Shown here: positions 1-8,687 of the stretch, piece after piece
How positions within the stretch are numbered: position 1 is the stretch's first letter
How the letters are laid out: every line of letters begins with the position of its first letter
Assembly (NCBI GenBank): GCA_964551015.1
Contig: CAZKBP010000012.1
Span: forward strand, 62,001 to 126,000
From: CAZKBP01 sp964551015
Lineage (GTDB): Bacteria > Bacteroidota > Bacteroidia > Cytophagales > Microscillaceae
DNA: 64,000 bases
Direction: 5' to 3'
Program-made: the position numbers and the translations under genes
Notes under the pieces: generated by a model
What the model was told of the DNA's origin: nothing
Seen by the model: only the letters and a program-made list of their open reading frames with translations
Database searches by the model: none

Positions 1-295
1 TCTGATACCACCGCTTGAGTACTTCATCCTTGCGCGGGTCTCGTGGGTCAAAATTAATTCCAGATTTAGCTCCTCCGATGGGAGGGCCAGATACCGTAAA
101 TTTGATTTCCATGGTTTTGGCCAGAGCCACCACTTCTTGACGGTTGAGTCCTTGACGCATTCTGGTACCCCCACCCGCGGCTCCGTTACGCAATGAATTG
201 ATGACTACCCACCCTTCGGCGTCGGTTTCTGAATCTTTCCACTCGAAAACGATCTGGGGACGTTGATTTTCAAATTTTTCTAAAAGCGCTTTCAT
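1..295 (-). CDS. Glu/Leu/Phe/Val dehydrogenase family protein, N-terminal part (cut by window edge)
   Basis: Only the first 98 residues are present; the gene reads leftward off the window from an ATG at 293-295. Visible motifs are GAAGGGTRMR near residue 39 and FTVSGPPIGGAKSGI near residues 66-80. The latter is the glycine-rich substrate-binding segment of the amino-acid dehydrogenase superfamily, with its conserved lysine in GGAKSG. Family members catalyse NAD(P)-dependent oxidative deamination of an amino acid to its 2-oxo acid. The short N-terminus before the GGGTRM block resembles the leucine/valine-type enzymes more than hexameric glutamate dehydrogenase, but the substrate cannot be decided from this fragment. 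It is divergent from coaX across about 260 bases. Confidence 0.85.
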   Translation of the reverse strand, partial: MKALLEKFENQRPQIVFEWKDSETDAEGWVVINSLRNGAAGGGTRMRQGLNRQEVVALAKTMEIKFTVSGPPIGGAKSGINFDPRDPRKDEVLKRWYQ

Positions 296-553
296 ATAAA
301 AAATAATTGACTTGATATTGTGGATTAAATTATTTTATAAAAGGAGCTGTCTTAAGTTTATCTTAGAGCGACAAAAAAAACTTAATTGGTTTCATCAGCA
401 TCGAGCACAAAACTTTCTTGCTTTCAAATCAAAACTCCAGACAGCTCTAGGTAAAAGTTATAGCTGATACCAAAAGAAGTTTTGAACTGTTCCGATCGAT
501 TCTTATTTTTTTACAAATTTATAGTAATATTTTCTAGTTTTTGCCTTAAACTT

Positions 554-1285
554 ATGAATCTAAGTATAGATTTAGGAAATACCAGTGCCAAGGTAGGATT
601 GTTTGCATCCGATCGGCTGATAAAAACACAAGGGGGCTTATCCTTAGAGACACTCTGTACTTTTATTCAGTCGGAAAACCCCAGCCAGGCGATCTTATCT
701 TCGGTGAGAGCCGACACAGAACCTTGGCTTGAAGCCATCCGCGCCTTAGTACCCACGCTTTGGCTTCAAGCCGAAACGCCAGTTCCCCTCCAAAATCAAT
801 ATTTAACTCCTGAAACCTTAGGACTAGACCGAGTCGCTGCGGCCGTAGGAGCCAAGGTAATTTATCCTAAACAGGCTTGTTTGGTGATAGATTTGGGAAC
901 CTGCATTACTTATGATTTTGTTGATGAGAAAGCGAATTTCCTAGGGGGAAGTATTTCTCCGGGGCTGAAGCTACGGTTTCGAGCCATGCATCATTTTACA
1001 GGAGGTCTTCCTTCCTTAGAACCACAAGTGGGGGGCTTGCCTCCACTCACGGGGAAGAATACCTACGAAGCAATGCAAAGCGGAGTGATTCACGGGATCG
1101 TCGCGGAAATAGAGGGCTTTATTCGTGCTTATCGCGCAAAACAAATAGATTTTGAGGTGTTAATTTGTGGAGGTGATACAGATTTTTTTGAATCTAAAAT
1201 AAAAGAACGGATATTTGCAGTTCAGAATCTAACACTTACAGGTCTTAATAGAATATTGCAATACAATGTCGGGGAAGGTATTTAG
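554..1285 (+). CDS. coaX: Type III pantothenate kinase
   Basis: CoaX phosphorylates pantothenate, the first step of coenzyme A synthesis, in the cytoplasm; type III enzymes are ASKHA-fold kinases that need a monovalent cation. The 243-residue product starts with the phosphate-1 motif DLGNTSAKVG. It carries TPETLGLDRVAAAVGA (the G-x-D-R pantothenate region), VIDLGTCITYDFVD (phosphate-2 motif) and GGSISPGLKLRFRAM. An upstream ATG at 482 would add 24 hydrophobic residues unlike the family, so the start at 554 is preferred. The 3' end overlaps the next gene by 20 bases, which suggests translational coupling. The length fits the family. Confidence 0.93.
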   Translation: MNLSIDLGNTSAKVGLFASDRLIKTQGGLSLETLCTFIQSENPSQAILSSVRADTEPWLEAIRALVPTLWLQAETPVPLQNQYLTPETLGLDRVAAAVGAKVIYPKQACLVIDLGTCITYDFVDEKANFLGGSISPGLKLRFRAMHHFTGGLPSLEPQVGGLPPLTGKNTYEAMQSGVIHGIVAEIEGFIRAYRAKQIDFEVLICGGDTDFFESKIKERIFAVQNLTLTGLNRILQYNVGEGI

Positions 1286-2627
1286 GTTATTGATTACATG
1301 TTTATTGATTCTAAATCTGTGCGAATTGTCCGCTCAGGAACTGGGGAATTCTCCTTATTCGCAGATTGGGATAGGAGATGTTTGGAATCCAGGTTTTACA
1401 CATCAGGCCAGTATGGGAGGAACAGGGGTGAGCTATACGCTCCCTTTTTTGATTAATAATCTCAATCCAGCCCTATTGTCTCACAATCGTCGGGTGGTAT
1501 TAGATGTAGGAGCGGTGAGCCAACTCAAGGAAGTGGCCGAAGGAGAACGAACACAACGTGATTTCGGGGCAAGTTTAGCACATATTGGCTTGGCTTTTCC
1601 GATTACTCCAAGACTCTCGGCGGGAGTGGTGCTAAGCCCATACAGCAATGTAAGCTACGAAAATAATTTCACGGAAAATGTTATCAATGCCACGCCCGAC
1701 GGACTCACACCGGGTGATTTTACCGCAGACGTGCTGTACCGAGGAAGTGGAGGGCTATCTACACTTTCGTTGGGAGCGGGCATGGAAATACTAGGGAAAA
1801 AATCTTATCGTCCAGATACTTTGGATCATCGCCTTTCGGTAGGCTTGAAGGCCAGTTATCTTTTTGGAGCCATCCGGGACGAAATTATTACACAACTTAA
1901 CGAAGGCGGTAGCCAACAAAGCTTTAATATTGACTTCTTCGACAGAACCACCTATTCTGGACTTCTTCTTGAGCCAGGAATTGCGTATTCTTATCGTTTC
2001 GGAAGCGATTCTAGGGTAAATCTGGGCTTTACTTACACGATTCGTAGCAATCCTAGTGTAGAGCGGTTTAATACCATCATTCGTACCCTCTTCGCACCTA
2101 GCACCCCCGAAGACGACCCCAATGCAGATACTCTATTTACGGAAGTTGAAACAGAAGTATTTATCCCCTCTCGGCTCAAATTTGGAATTAGCTACGAAAA
2201 GCTCGACGAAAGAAGCCTGACCGCCATCTGGGCCGTTTCGGCAGATGTAGCTTACCAAGATTGGAGCCAGTATGATGATATTCGTAGCCAGGATACCTTG
2301 GTTAGGCAAATTTCGGCAGCCGTAGGCGTGCAATTTATCCCAGATTTTACCTCGGTGCGCCGTGGTTTCTGGCGACGAACCGCTTACCGAGCTGGATTCC
2401 GCTATGAGCGTGGGCCTTTAGACTTTGAGGGACAGACCATAGATGATATCTCTGTGAGTGCTGGTTTCTCAATTCCTTTTGGCAGGAGTAGTAGTTTGCT
2501 AAACCTTACCGTGGTGGCCGGACAGCGAGGGACACTGGATCAGAATCTACTGAAAGACCGATATGTCCAATTCCGTTTAGGATTGACCATCAATGATACG
2601 TGGTTTATTAGGCCAAAATACGACTAA
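1266..2627 (+). CDS. Predicted outer-membrane beta-barrel protein
   Basis: The 453-residue product has an N-terminal signal peptide (MSGKVFRLLITCLLILNLCE, cleavage probably after SAQ). A mature region follows that is rich in short alternating amphipathic strands, including NSPYSQIGIGDVWNPGFTHQ, TGVSYTLPFLINNLNPALL, RLSAGVVLSPYSNVSY and a C-terminal stretch ending in TWFIRPKYD. The pattern resembles FadL/PorV-like barrels of Bacteroidota (a conserved family often found beside coaX), but no specific transport role can be read. It overlaps coaX by 20 bases and is probably co-transcribed with it. The barrel prediction is an inference from strand pattern only. Confidence 0.7.
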   Translation: MSGKVFRLLITCLLILNLCELSAQELGNSPYSQIGIGDVWNPGFTHQASMGGTGVSYTLPFLINNLNPALLSHNRRVVLDVGAVSQLKEVAEGERTQRDFGASLAHIGLAFPITPRLSAGVVLSPYSNVSYENNFTENVINATPDGLTPGDFTADVLYRGSGGLSTLSLGAGMEILGKKSYRPDTLDHRLSVGLKASYLFGAIRDEIITQLNEGGSQQSFNIDFFDRTTYSGLLLEPGIAYSYRFGSDSRVNLGFTYTIRSNPSVERFNTIIRTLFAPSTPEDDPNADTLFTEVETEVFIPSRLKFGISYEKLDERSLTAIWAVSADVAYQDWSQYDDIRSQDTLVRQISAAVGVQFIPDFTSVRRGFWRRTAYRAGFRYERGPLDFEGQTIDDISVSAGFSIPFGRSSSLLNLTVVAGQRGTLDQNLLKDRYVQFRLGLTINDTWFIRPKYD

Positions 2628-2804
2628 GATTCCACGCAAAATGCTACCCGATCATAAACCCTAAGCACTTGATTTTGTTAGATATTAATAGAAGAATTCT
2701 GTAGAATACTTTGAATATACTACTTACACTTAATCTCACGTTGCTTAAAAGAGACGAAATAATCAATTAAAATGGTTTTTAATAATTAATTAAATTTATT
2801 AAGG

Positions 2805-4130
2805 ATGATGAAACATAAACTGCTATTGAGCCTCTGCGCTTGTCTGATTTTCCCTTTTTTAGCTACAGCCCAAGACGGATGGAACTGGGGCGACGAGCCT
2901 CAACGGGCTAAGGAGAAGTACACTCTCCTCAGTGACTATGTAAGTATGAAGAACTTCAAGGAGGCTAGGTCGCCACTGGCTTGGCTTCTCGCCAATACTC
3001 CTGATCTGAATAAAAGCCTTTATATGAAAGGCACAGATGTATACGAAGGATTGCTTGCCAAAACCGATGATGCCTCTCTCAAACAAACCTACCAAGATTC
3101 TGCCCTCATCATGTATGACCTGCGTGTTCAAAATTTTGGAGATGAGGCCGAAGTACTCAACCGCAAAGGCTACTACGCACTAACCTACTGGCAACAACGC
3201 CCTGAAAAATACGGGGATTTGTACGAGCTTTACAAGAAAATTGTAGAACTCAATGGTAAGGAAACTTTCAGCCAAAATATTAAATACTACATGTATCTAG
3301 TGGGGGTTATGAAAAATAATAACCTCAAAGAGGTAGATGAAAATAAGGTCATCGAGATTCACGAAGAACTCACCGAGATCGTAGAAGCTAACATTGCCAA
3401 GGCTGCAGATGATAAAACCAAGCAAGAATGGCAAGAAACCTTAGAATACATTGATGGGCAATTTACAAGCTTGGTTACTATTGATTGTGCCTTCATCAAA
3501 GAAAAATTACTTCCGAAGCTAGAAGGAACCCAAGGCGAAGAACGGATGACCATGATTAACGAAACGCTAGGTCGGATGCTCAAAGCCAAGTGTACAAGCG
3601 AGCCTGAATTCCTGGAATTGAGTAAAGAACTAGCCGAAGCCGAGCCTACTTTTACCCGTTACCGCTTTCTCTATAAAGCATACATAGCCAAGGAAGACTA
3701 CGCCAAGGCCATTGAATACATGGACAAGGCACTCCCTTTAGCGGAAAGTGATCAAGACAAGGCTGATATCTACATGACCAAGGCAAAAATCCAAAGAAGT
3801 CAAAATTCCTATGGTGCGGCTCGTGCCAACTACCAAAAAGCAGCACAGCTAGACCCTAGCCTGACCAGTGAGGCTTACACCGCAATCGGTGATATGTACC
3901 TTTCTAGTGGTGGAGTTTGCAAAGGGACGGAGTCTGGTAATCCCATTCACGCCAAAGCGATCTACATTGCCGCTTATAACATGTACCAAAAGGCGGGCAA
4001 CGGAGCCAAGGCTGCCCAAGCGCAGCGTTATTTCCCGACCAAAGAAGAAATCTTTACCTACAGCGCAGGAGGAACTCAGGTAAATACAGGATGCTGGGTA
4101 GGAGAAACCGTGACAATTCCGTCTTTGTAA
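2805..4130 (+). CDS. Secreted tetratricopeptide-repeat protein
   Basis: The 441-residue product has a signal peptide (MMKHKLLLSLCACLIFPFLA, cleavage near ATAQ) and then helical repeats. Recognisable TPR-like units lie around residues 285-365, for example FLYKAYIAKEDYAKAIEYMD, KADIYMTKAKIQRSQNSYGA and ARANYQKAAQLDPSLTSEAY. The C-terminus ends with a short glycine-rich segment containing one Cys. It is probably a periplasmic or surface scaffold protein. No enzymatic motif was seen. Two adjacent ATGs (2805 and 2808) are possible starts; the sequence AAGG lies just upstream. It sits between the predicted barrel gene and lptC in a same-strand envelope cluster. Confidence 0.8.
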   Translation: MMKHKLLLSLCACLIFPFLATAQDGWNWGDEPQRAKEKYTLLSDYVSMKNFKEARSPLAWLLANTPDLNKSLYMKGTDVYEGLLAKTDDASLKQTYQDSALIMYDLRVQNFGDEAEVLNRKGYYALTYWQQRPEKYGDLYELYKKIVELNGKETFSQNIKYYMYLVGVMKNNNLKEVDENKVIEIHEELTEIVEANIAKAADDKTKQEWQETLEYIDGQFTSLVTIDCAFIKEKLLPKLEGTQGEERMTMINETLGRMLKAKCTSEPEFLELSKELAEAEPTFTRYRFLYKAYIAKEDYAKAIEYMDKALPLAESDQDKADIYMTKAKIQRSQNSYGAARANYQKAAQLDPSLTSEAYTAIGDMYLSSGGVCKGTESGNPIHAKAIYIAAYNMYQKAGNGAKAAQAQRYFPTKEEIFTYSAGGTQVNTGCWVGETVTIPSL

Positions 4131-4173
4131 GAGGATTTAATTGAAAAATACTTAAAATAGGTGAAATTTGAAT

Positions 4174-4743
4174 ATGAAAAGATTTGCTAACATTTCTTGT
4201 ATGTTCAAATTTTCACCTTACATTTGGTTTGTAGGATTAGTCATATCATTTCTTCTCTTGTCCTGTGATCCCAACCAGCGAGATGTTACTAAAATCAAAC
4301 CCTACGAAGGGCCTAGCCTCAAGACTTTTAACCTCAAAATGATCTATAGTGACTCGGGAGAGGTAGTAATTCGTATGGAAGCTCCCTTGCGACTGGAGTA
4401 TGAAAATGGAGATGAATTTTATCCCAAAGGCATTCAAGTAGATTTTTATAAACGAAAATCCAAGGGTTTTACTCGTCTTACTGCAGATCAGGCTCGTAAT
4501 ATCAAGGCAGAAAATATATACGTGGCAACGGGTAACGTGATCGTTAAAAATAATGAAACCCAGCAGCAACTCAATACTGAAGAACTCAACTGGAAGCCCG
4601 GTAGCCAGCAAATCTACACCGAAGAACGAGTCGTCATTACCACCCCTACCGAAATTTTGAAAGGACAGGGGCTGACCGCCCGACAGGATTTTAGCACTTA
4701 CAAAATCAAAAAACCTACGGGCAAATTTAGCGTGAAAGAATAA
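4174..4743 (+). CDS. lptC: LPS-transport periplasmic protein LptC, lipoprotein form
   Basis: LptC takes lipopolysaccharide from the LptB2FG extractor and passes it to the periplasmic bridge. This 189-residue protein has a hydrophobic N-terminus ending in a lipobox (SFLLLSC followed by DPNQ). A beta-jellyroll-like region follows that is typical of LptC/OstA domains: LKMIYSDSGEVVIRMEAP, FYPKGIQVDFYKRKSKGFTR and LTADQARNIKAENIYVATGN. Starts at 4174 (ATG) and 4201 (ATG) are both plausible; 4201 gives a more typical short signal. The following small membrane-protein gene overlaps the stop codon by one base. Lipidation fits Bacteroidota LptC, whereas Gram-negative model proteins keep a transmembrane anchor. 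Confidence 0.85.
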   Translation: MKRFANISCMFKFSPYIWFVGLVISFLLLSCDPNQRDVTKIKPYEGPSLKTFNLKMIYSDSGEVVIRMEAPLRLEYENGDEFYPKGIQVDFYKRKSKGFTRLTADQARNIKAENIYVATGNVIVKNNETQQQLNTEELNWKPGSQQIYTEERVVITTPTEILKGQGLTARQDFSTYKIKKPTGKFSVKE

Positions 4744-4991
4744 TGAAATTAGTAGATTATTTGCTTTTGTCAGCAGCAGTTGGCTTTTTCCTCATTGGGG
4801 TAGATCAGATGATTCGGGCTACCAATCAGCCTGACTTGAGCTATTATTGGATCTTTATGCTTTCTGCGGCGTGCTTGTTAGGTCTTTATTGGCGAAGACA
4901 TCAAAGAAATGCTGCTTCCTCGGAAGCAGAGCGTGATACGGCCTCTCACCAACACCGAAAGCACCCATCCAAAAAACATAAAAAAAAGTAA
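4743..4991 (+). CDS. Small two-helix membrane protein with Lys/His-rich tail
   Basis: The product is 82 residues with two hydrophobic helices (about residues 5-22 and 34-50) joined by a short polar loop. A strongly basic C-terminal tail (HQHRKHPSKKHKKK) should face the cytoplasm. The ATG shares its first base with the lptC stop codon and the stop is followed directly by the next ATG, so it is clearly part of an lptC operon. The function is not known. The tight coupling and the predicted topology suggest a small inner-membrane accessory protein. Confidence 0.7.
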   Translation: MKLVDYLLLSAAVGFFLIGVDQMIRATNQPDLSYYWIFMLSAACLLGLYWRRHQRNAASSEAERDTASHQHRKHPSKKHKKK

Positions 4992-6287
4992 ATGAATTAT
5001 TATTTGGTCACACTGATTTCACTGGCTTTGTCTGCCTTCTTTTCAGGGACAGAAATTGCCTTCGTGTCGGCCAATCGACTCTACTTCGAGCTGCAAAAAA
5101 AACAGGGCGTATGGTCAGGGGTGATCATCTCTCATCTTTTCAAGCAACCCTCCGTGTTTATTTCCATTCTCTTGGTGGGCAATACCACCGCGCTCGTGGT
5201 TTATGGAATCTTTATGGCCAAAATTCTGGAGCCTTCCATTACCTTGTATCTCAGCGAGTATGTCAACACGGAGTTGGTCATTTCGTTGATCTCCACTTTG
5301 ATCGTATTGGTTACGGCAGAGTTTCTTCCCAAAACTACTTTTATGCTCAATCCAGATCGTTTTCTGGAATTGCTCGCCATCCCGATTCGGGTTATCTATC
5401 TGACGCTCTACTGGCCGGTTTACGTGATTGTAGGCTTCTCAAAGTTCCTGATTATTCACGTGTTCCGCTTCCATTATGCCGAGGATGAACCTGTTTTTAG
5501 ATTGGTAGATTTGAATAATTATATTAACAACACGGTCAAATCCGAAGACGAGACAGAAACGCCCAACATTGATACAAAAATTTTCAGCAAAGCCATTCTT
5601 TTTCAAGACCTTAAAGTAAGGGACTGTATGATCCCTCGTACCGAAATCGTGGCGGTAGAGATAGACGATAGCTTGGATAAGCTCCGCAAGACTTTCGTAC
5701 AGAGTGGCCATTCTAAAATCCTAGTCTACCGAGAAAGCATTGATGATATCATTGGCTATTGCCATTCGCTGAATATGTTCAAAAAACCTAAGGACATTTC
5801 CACCATCATTACGGATATCATCATTGTGCCCGCAACGACTTTGGCTCAGGAAATGCTCGTGCGCTTTATTACCGAGCATAAAAGCATTGCGCTGGTCGTG
5901 GATGAATTTGGAGGAACTTCTGGTATTGTAACCCTTGAAGATATCGTGGAAGAAATTTTTGGGGAAATCCACGATGAATATGATAAGGCCAACTGGGACG
6001 AGCATCAAATCGATGATTATAATTATGTACTCAGTGCTCGCCACGAAATTGATTACTTGAATGAAAAGTACGATCTGGAACTACCAGACGGTGATTACGA
6101 TACACTGGGTGGTTATATCTTAGATATCAATGAAAATATCCCTCAGATTAACGACATTATTCAGGATGAGCATTTTACCTTCACGATCCTGAGTGTGCAA
6201 TACTCGCGCATTGATTCTGTCAAGTTGACGGTAGATAAGCAGTATCTGGATCAGAAAAAGGCTCAACAAACCGAAGAAAAGGATTAG
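4992..6287 (+). CDS. CNNM/CBS/CorC-domain membrane protein (hemolysin family)
   Basis: The 431-residue protein has the usual three-part layout. A CNNM (DUF21) transmembrane domain covers about residues 1-170 and starts with ISLALSAFFSGTEIAFVSANR. A CBS pair follows at about 205-335 with RDCMIPRTEIVAVEIDDSL and FGGTSGIVTLEDIVEEIFGE. A C-terminal CorC_HlyC transporter-associated domain covers about 345-425. Members are linked to Mg2+/Co2+ efflux in other bacteria, and some Bacteroidota paralogues (GldE) affect gliding; the hemolysin name is historical. The gene starts at the base after the preceding stop codon, as part of the lptC operon. Its specific role cannot be chosen from sequence. Confidence 0.85.
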   Translation: MNYYLVTLISLALSAFFSGTEIAFVSANRLYFELQKKQGVWSGVIISHLFKQPSVFISILLVGNTTALVVYGIFMAKILEPSITLYLSEYVNTELVISLISTLIVLVTAEFLPKTTFMLNPDRFLELLAIPIRVIYLTLYWPVYVIVGFSKFLIIHVFRFHYAEDEPVFRLVDLNNYINNTVKSEDETETPNIDTKIFSKAILFQDLKVRDCMIPRTEIVAVEIDDSLDKLRKTFVQSGHSKILVYRESIDDIIGYCHSLNMFKKPKDISTIITDIIIVPATTLAQEMLVRFITEHKSIALVVDEFGGTSGIVTLEDIVEEIFGEIHDEYDKANWDEHQIDDYNYVLSARHEIDYLNEKYDLELPDGDYDTLGGYILDINENIPQINDIIQDEHFTFTILSVQYSRIDSVKLTVDKQYLDQKKAQQTEEKD

Positions 6288-6402
6288 CGCAGTAGCGGTC
6301 CGTTTTTAGATTGTGCGTGGTGCAAAATGCTGATTGCTCTCGAGTATCAATTGCAATTCTCTGCTTTCTCTTGTATTTTCCTAAAAATCTTTCTTTGACC
6401 TT

Positions 6403-7527
6403 ATGAAATTATTTGATGTCTATCCACTCTTTGAGGTAGAACCAAGCAAAGCACAAGGTGCTTATCTCTGGGATCAATCTGGCCAAAAATATCTAGACCT
6501 TTACGGTGGGCACGCGGTCATTTCTATTGGACATAACCATCCACACTTTGTAGATCGCCTGAAAACGCAACTAGATCAGATTTCTTTTTATTCTAATTCA
6601 GTTAAAAACGCATTGCAAATCGAGCTGGCTCAGCTCCTCGGAAAGCTTTCTGGTTATGAAGTGTATCAGCTTTTCCTCTGTAGCTCGGGCGCCGAAGCCA
6701 ACGAGAATGCCTTGAAATTGGCTTCTTTTCACACCCAAAAGAAAAAAATAATTGCCTTCGAGAAAGGCTTCCACGGACGCACCTCCGCCGCCGTGGCCGC
6801 TACCGACAATCCCAAAATCGTCGCCCCCCTGAATGCCAATCACGACATCCTTCGCCTACCCTGGCAAGATGAACACGCCTTAGAAGAAGCACTAAGGCAC
6901 AAAGATGTGGCCGCGGTGATTATAGAAGGAATCCAAGGCGTAGGAGGAGTACATATTCCCACGCCTGCTTTTTTGGAGCGCATTCAGCAACTCTGCCGTG
7001 ACTCCGAAGCCTTATTGATTTTAGACGAAGTACAGTCAGGGTACGGGCGCAGTGGGCATTTCTTTGCCCATCAATCCGCCCAGATTCAACCCGATTTGAT
7101 CACGGTAGCCAAGGGGATGGGCAATGGCTTCCCGATCGGGGGGGTACTGATTCATCCTGAGATAAAGCCTTGGTACGGGATGCTAGGGACTACTTTTGGG
7201 GGGAATCACTTGGCTTGCGCGGCTGGCTTGGCCGTATTGGAAGTAATTCAGGAAGAAAACCTAATAGCGCATACCCGAGTGATCGGGCAGGCATTGCTAG
7301 AAGCATTAAAATCTTTTTCAACTATCAAAGAAGTGCGAGGCATGGGACTGATGATCGGGATGGAGTTTGACTATGAAATCAAAGCACTCCGTGAGCAACT
7401 CCTGATGAAGCATCATATTTTCACGGGTGCTTCTGGCAAACATACGCTTCGTCTGCTTCCTCCCTTAAATTTGACCCAAGAGCAGGTAGAAATTTTCTTG
7501 GAAGCTTTGCGAACCGCACTCAGCTAG
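6403..7527 (+). CDS. argD: Acylornithine aminotransferase (class III PLP aminotransferase)
   Basis: The 374-residue product is a class III aminotransferase. SSGAEANENALKLASFHT, the PLP phosphate-binding block, is at about residues 94-111. LILDEVQSGYGRSGHFFAHQ holds the cofactor-contacting Asp and DLITVAKGMGNGFPIGG carries the Schiff-base lysine (K237). It converts N-acyl-glutamate semialdehyde to N-acyl-ornithine using glutamate. The position directly upstream of argF-prime supports the arginine role over a GABA or lysine aminotransferase. Given the predicted specificity of the next enzyme, the acyl group may be succinyl rather than acetyl. The gap to argF-prime is 91 bases. Confidence 0.9.
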   Translation: MKLFDVYPLFEVEPSKAQGAYLWDQSGQKYLDLYGGHAVISIGHNHPHFVDRLKTQLDQISFYSNSVKNALQIELAQLLGKLSGYEVYQLFLCSSGAEANENALKLASFHTQKKKIIAFEKGFHGRTSAAVAATDNPKIVAPLNANHDILRLPWQDEHALEEALRHKDVAAVIIEGIQGVGGVHIPTPAFLERIQQLCRDSEALLILDEVQSGYGRSGHFFAHQSAQIQPDLITVAKGMGNGFPIGGVLIHPEIKPWYGMLGTTFGGNHLACAAGLAVLEVIQEENLIAHTRVIGQALLEALKSFSTIKEVRGMGLMIGMEFDYEIKALREQLLMKHHIFTGASGKHTLRLLPPLNLTQEQVEIFLEALRTALS

Positions 7528-7618
7528 AGCAGGGCATTTATGTTAAAATATGACTTTTTGTTTAAGGATTTCTGGCTAAATTCGCTCTGAATTCTTATGT
7601 CGCATTAAGACGCTGCCC

Positions 7619-8593
7619 ATGATAAAACAAGATTCCTCCTCACTCCTCAAGCATTTTACCTCACTACAAGACGTGAGTTCTCCCCTTTCGCTGATACAAA
7701 AAGGACTCGATTTCAAAAAAAATCCACTCAGCCAAGCGCATCTAGGGCAAGGCAAAACCCTGGGTTTGATTTTTTTTAACCCCAGCCTTCGTACACGGCT
7801 GAGTACCCAAAAAGCCGGACATAACCTAGGCTTATCCGTCATTGTGATGAATGTTAGCTCCGACGGCTGGAAATTAGAAACCGAAGAAGGCGTGGTCATG
7901 AATGGCGATACAGCAGAGCACATCCGCGATGCGGCGGCCGTGATGGGGCAATACTGCGATATCATTGGCCTGAGAGCCTTTGCCTCGCTCCAAAATAGAG
8001 AAGCGGATTATCAGGAAAAAATTTTAAATGCTTTTAAAAAATATGCCGGCGTTCCAATCGTGAGTCTCGAGTCGGCTACTCGGCATCCTCTCCAATCTTT
8101 GGCTGACTGGATGACGATCGAGGAATACAAGAAGAAGGATCGCCCCAAGGTTGTCCTGACCTGGGCACCCCACCCCAAGGCACTCCCCCAAGCGGTGGCA
8201 AATTCTTTTTTGGAATGGATGAAAGCAAGTGATTATGAATTACTGCTCACGCATCCAAGGGGTTATCATTTGGCCGAGGAATTTGCAGGAGATGTGGAAG
8301 TGGAATATTCACAGAAAAAGGCTTTTGAGAATGCTGATTTTATCTATGCCAAGAACTGGTCGTCATACCAAGATTACGGAAAGGCAAGCATTCAAGACCT
8401 GCAATGGACAGTAGATGCCGAGAAAATGCAATTGACCCAAGAAGCCTACCTGATGCACTGCTTGCCCGTCCGCCGTAATGTAGTGGTCAGTGATGCGGTT
8501 TTAGACAGTCCGCAATCGCTCATTTTACCCCAAGCACAGAATCGCGTTTTTTCGGCACAAGCGGTACTGGCGGAAATATTGGCTAGCCTTTAA
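7619..8593 (+). CDS. argF': N-succinylornithine (or N-acetylornithine) transcarbamylase
   Basis: The 324-residue protein is a Bacteroidota-type acylornithine transcarbamylase that makes acyl-citrulline from carbamoyl phosphate. The carbamoyl-phosphate loop is FNPSLRTRLSTQK (about residues 53-65). HPLQSLADWMTIEEYKK and HCLPVRRNVVVSD are the HPxQ and HCLP motifs. WKLETEEGVVMNGDTAEH (about residues 84-101) is the acyl-binding segment. The residue that separates acetylornithine enzymes (Glu) from succinylornithine enzymes (Pro in Bacteroides fragilis) is Ala99 here; Ala at that site is reported to give succinylornithine activity. It belongs to the arginine cluster with argD upstream and argB-argE-argH beyond an insertion. 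Confidence 0.92.
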   Translation: MIKQDSSSLLKHFTSLQDVSSPLSLIQKGLDFKKNPLSQAHLGQGKTLGLIFFNPSLRTRLSTQKAGHNLGLSVIVMNVSSDGWKLETEEGVVMNGDTAEHIRDAAAVMGQYCDIIGLRAFASLQNREADYQEKILNAFKKYAGVPIVSLESATRHPLQSLADWMTIEEYKKKDRPKVVLTWAPHPKALPQAVANSFLEWMKASDYELLLTHPRGYHLAEEFAGDVEVEYSQKKAFENADFIYAKNWSSYQDYGKASIQDLQWTVDAEKMQLTQEAYLMHCLPVRRNVVVSDAVLDSPQSLILPQAQNRVFSAQAVLAEILASL

Positions 8594-8635
8594 GTAGCGA
8601 TGAGCAAACGGCACCTCGAGTCGTTTTTCGTTCCA

Positions 8636-8647
8636 ATACCAATCCAT
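8636..8647 (+). repeat. 12-bp word ATACCAATCCAT, left copy
   Basis: This is the left member of an exact 12-bp inverted pair with 9087-9098. The pair encloses the tandem array and about 460 bases in all. A third copy with one mismatch lies between them. Confidence 0.6.
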
Positions 8648-8687
8648 ACGCCCAATGCGTCTATCTGAATTCTAATTCACATCTGGA

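Noticed and set aside
482..553. Upstream extension of coaX
   Set aside because: The added 24 residues are hydrophobic and AT-rich and unlike the family N-terminus, while DLGNTSAK sits right after the ATG at 554.
4992..6287. Calling the CNNM/CBS protein a hemolysin toxin or GldE
   Set aside because: The hemolysin label is historical, and the gene is not beside gldD or other gliding genes, so neither specific name is supported.
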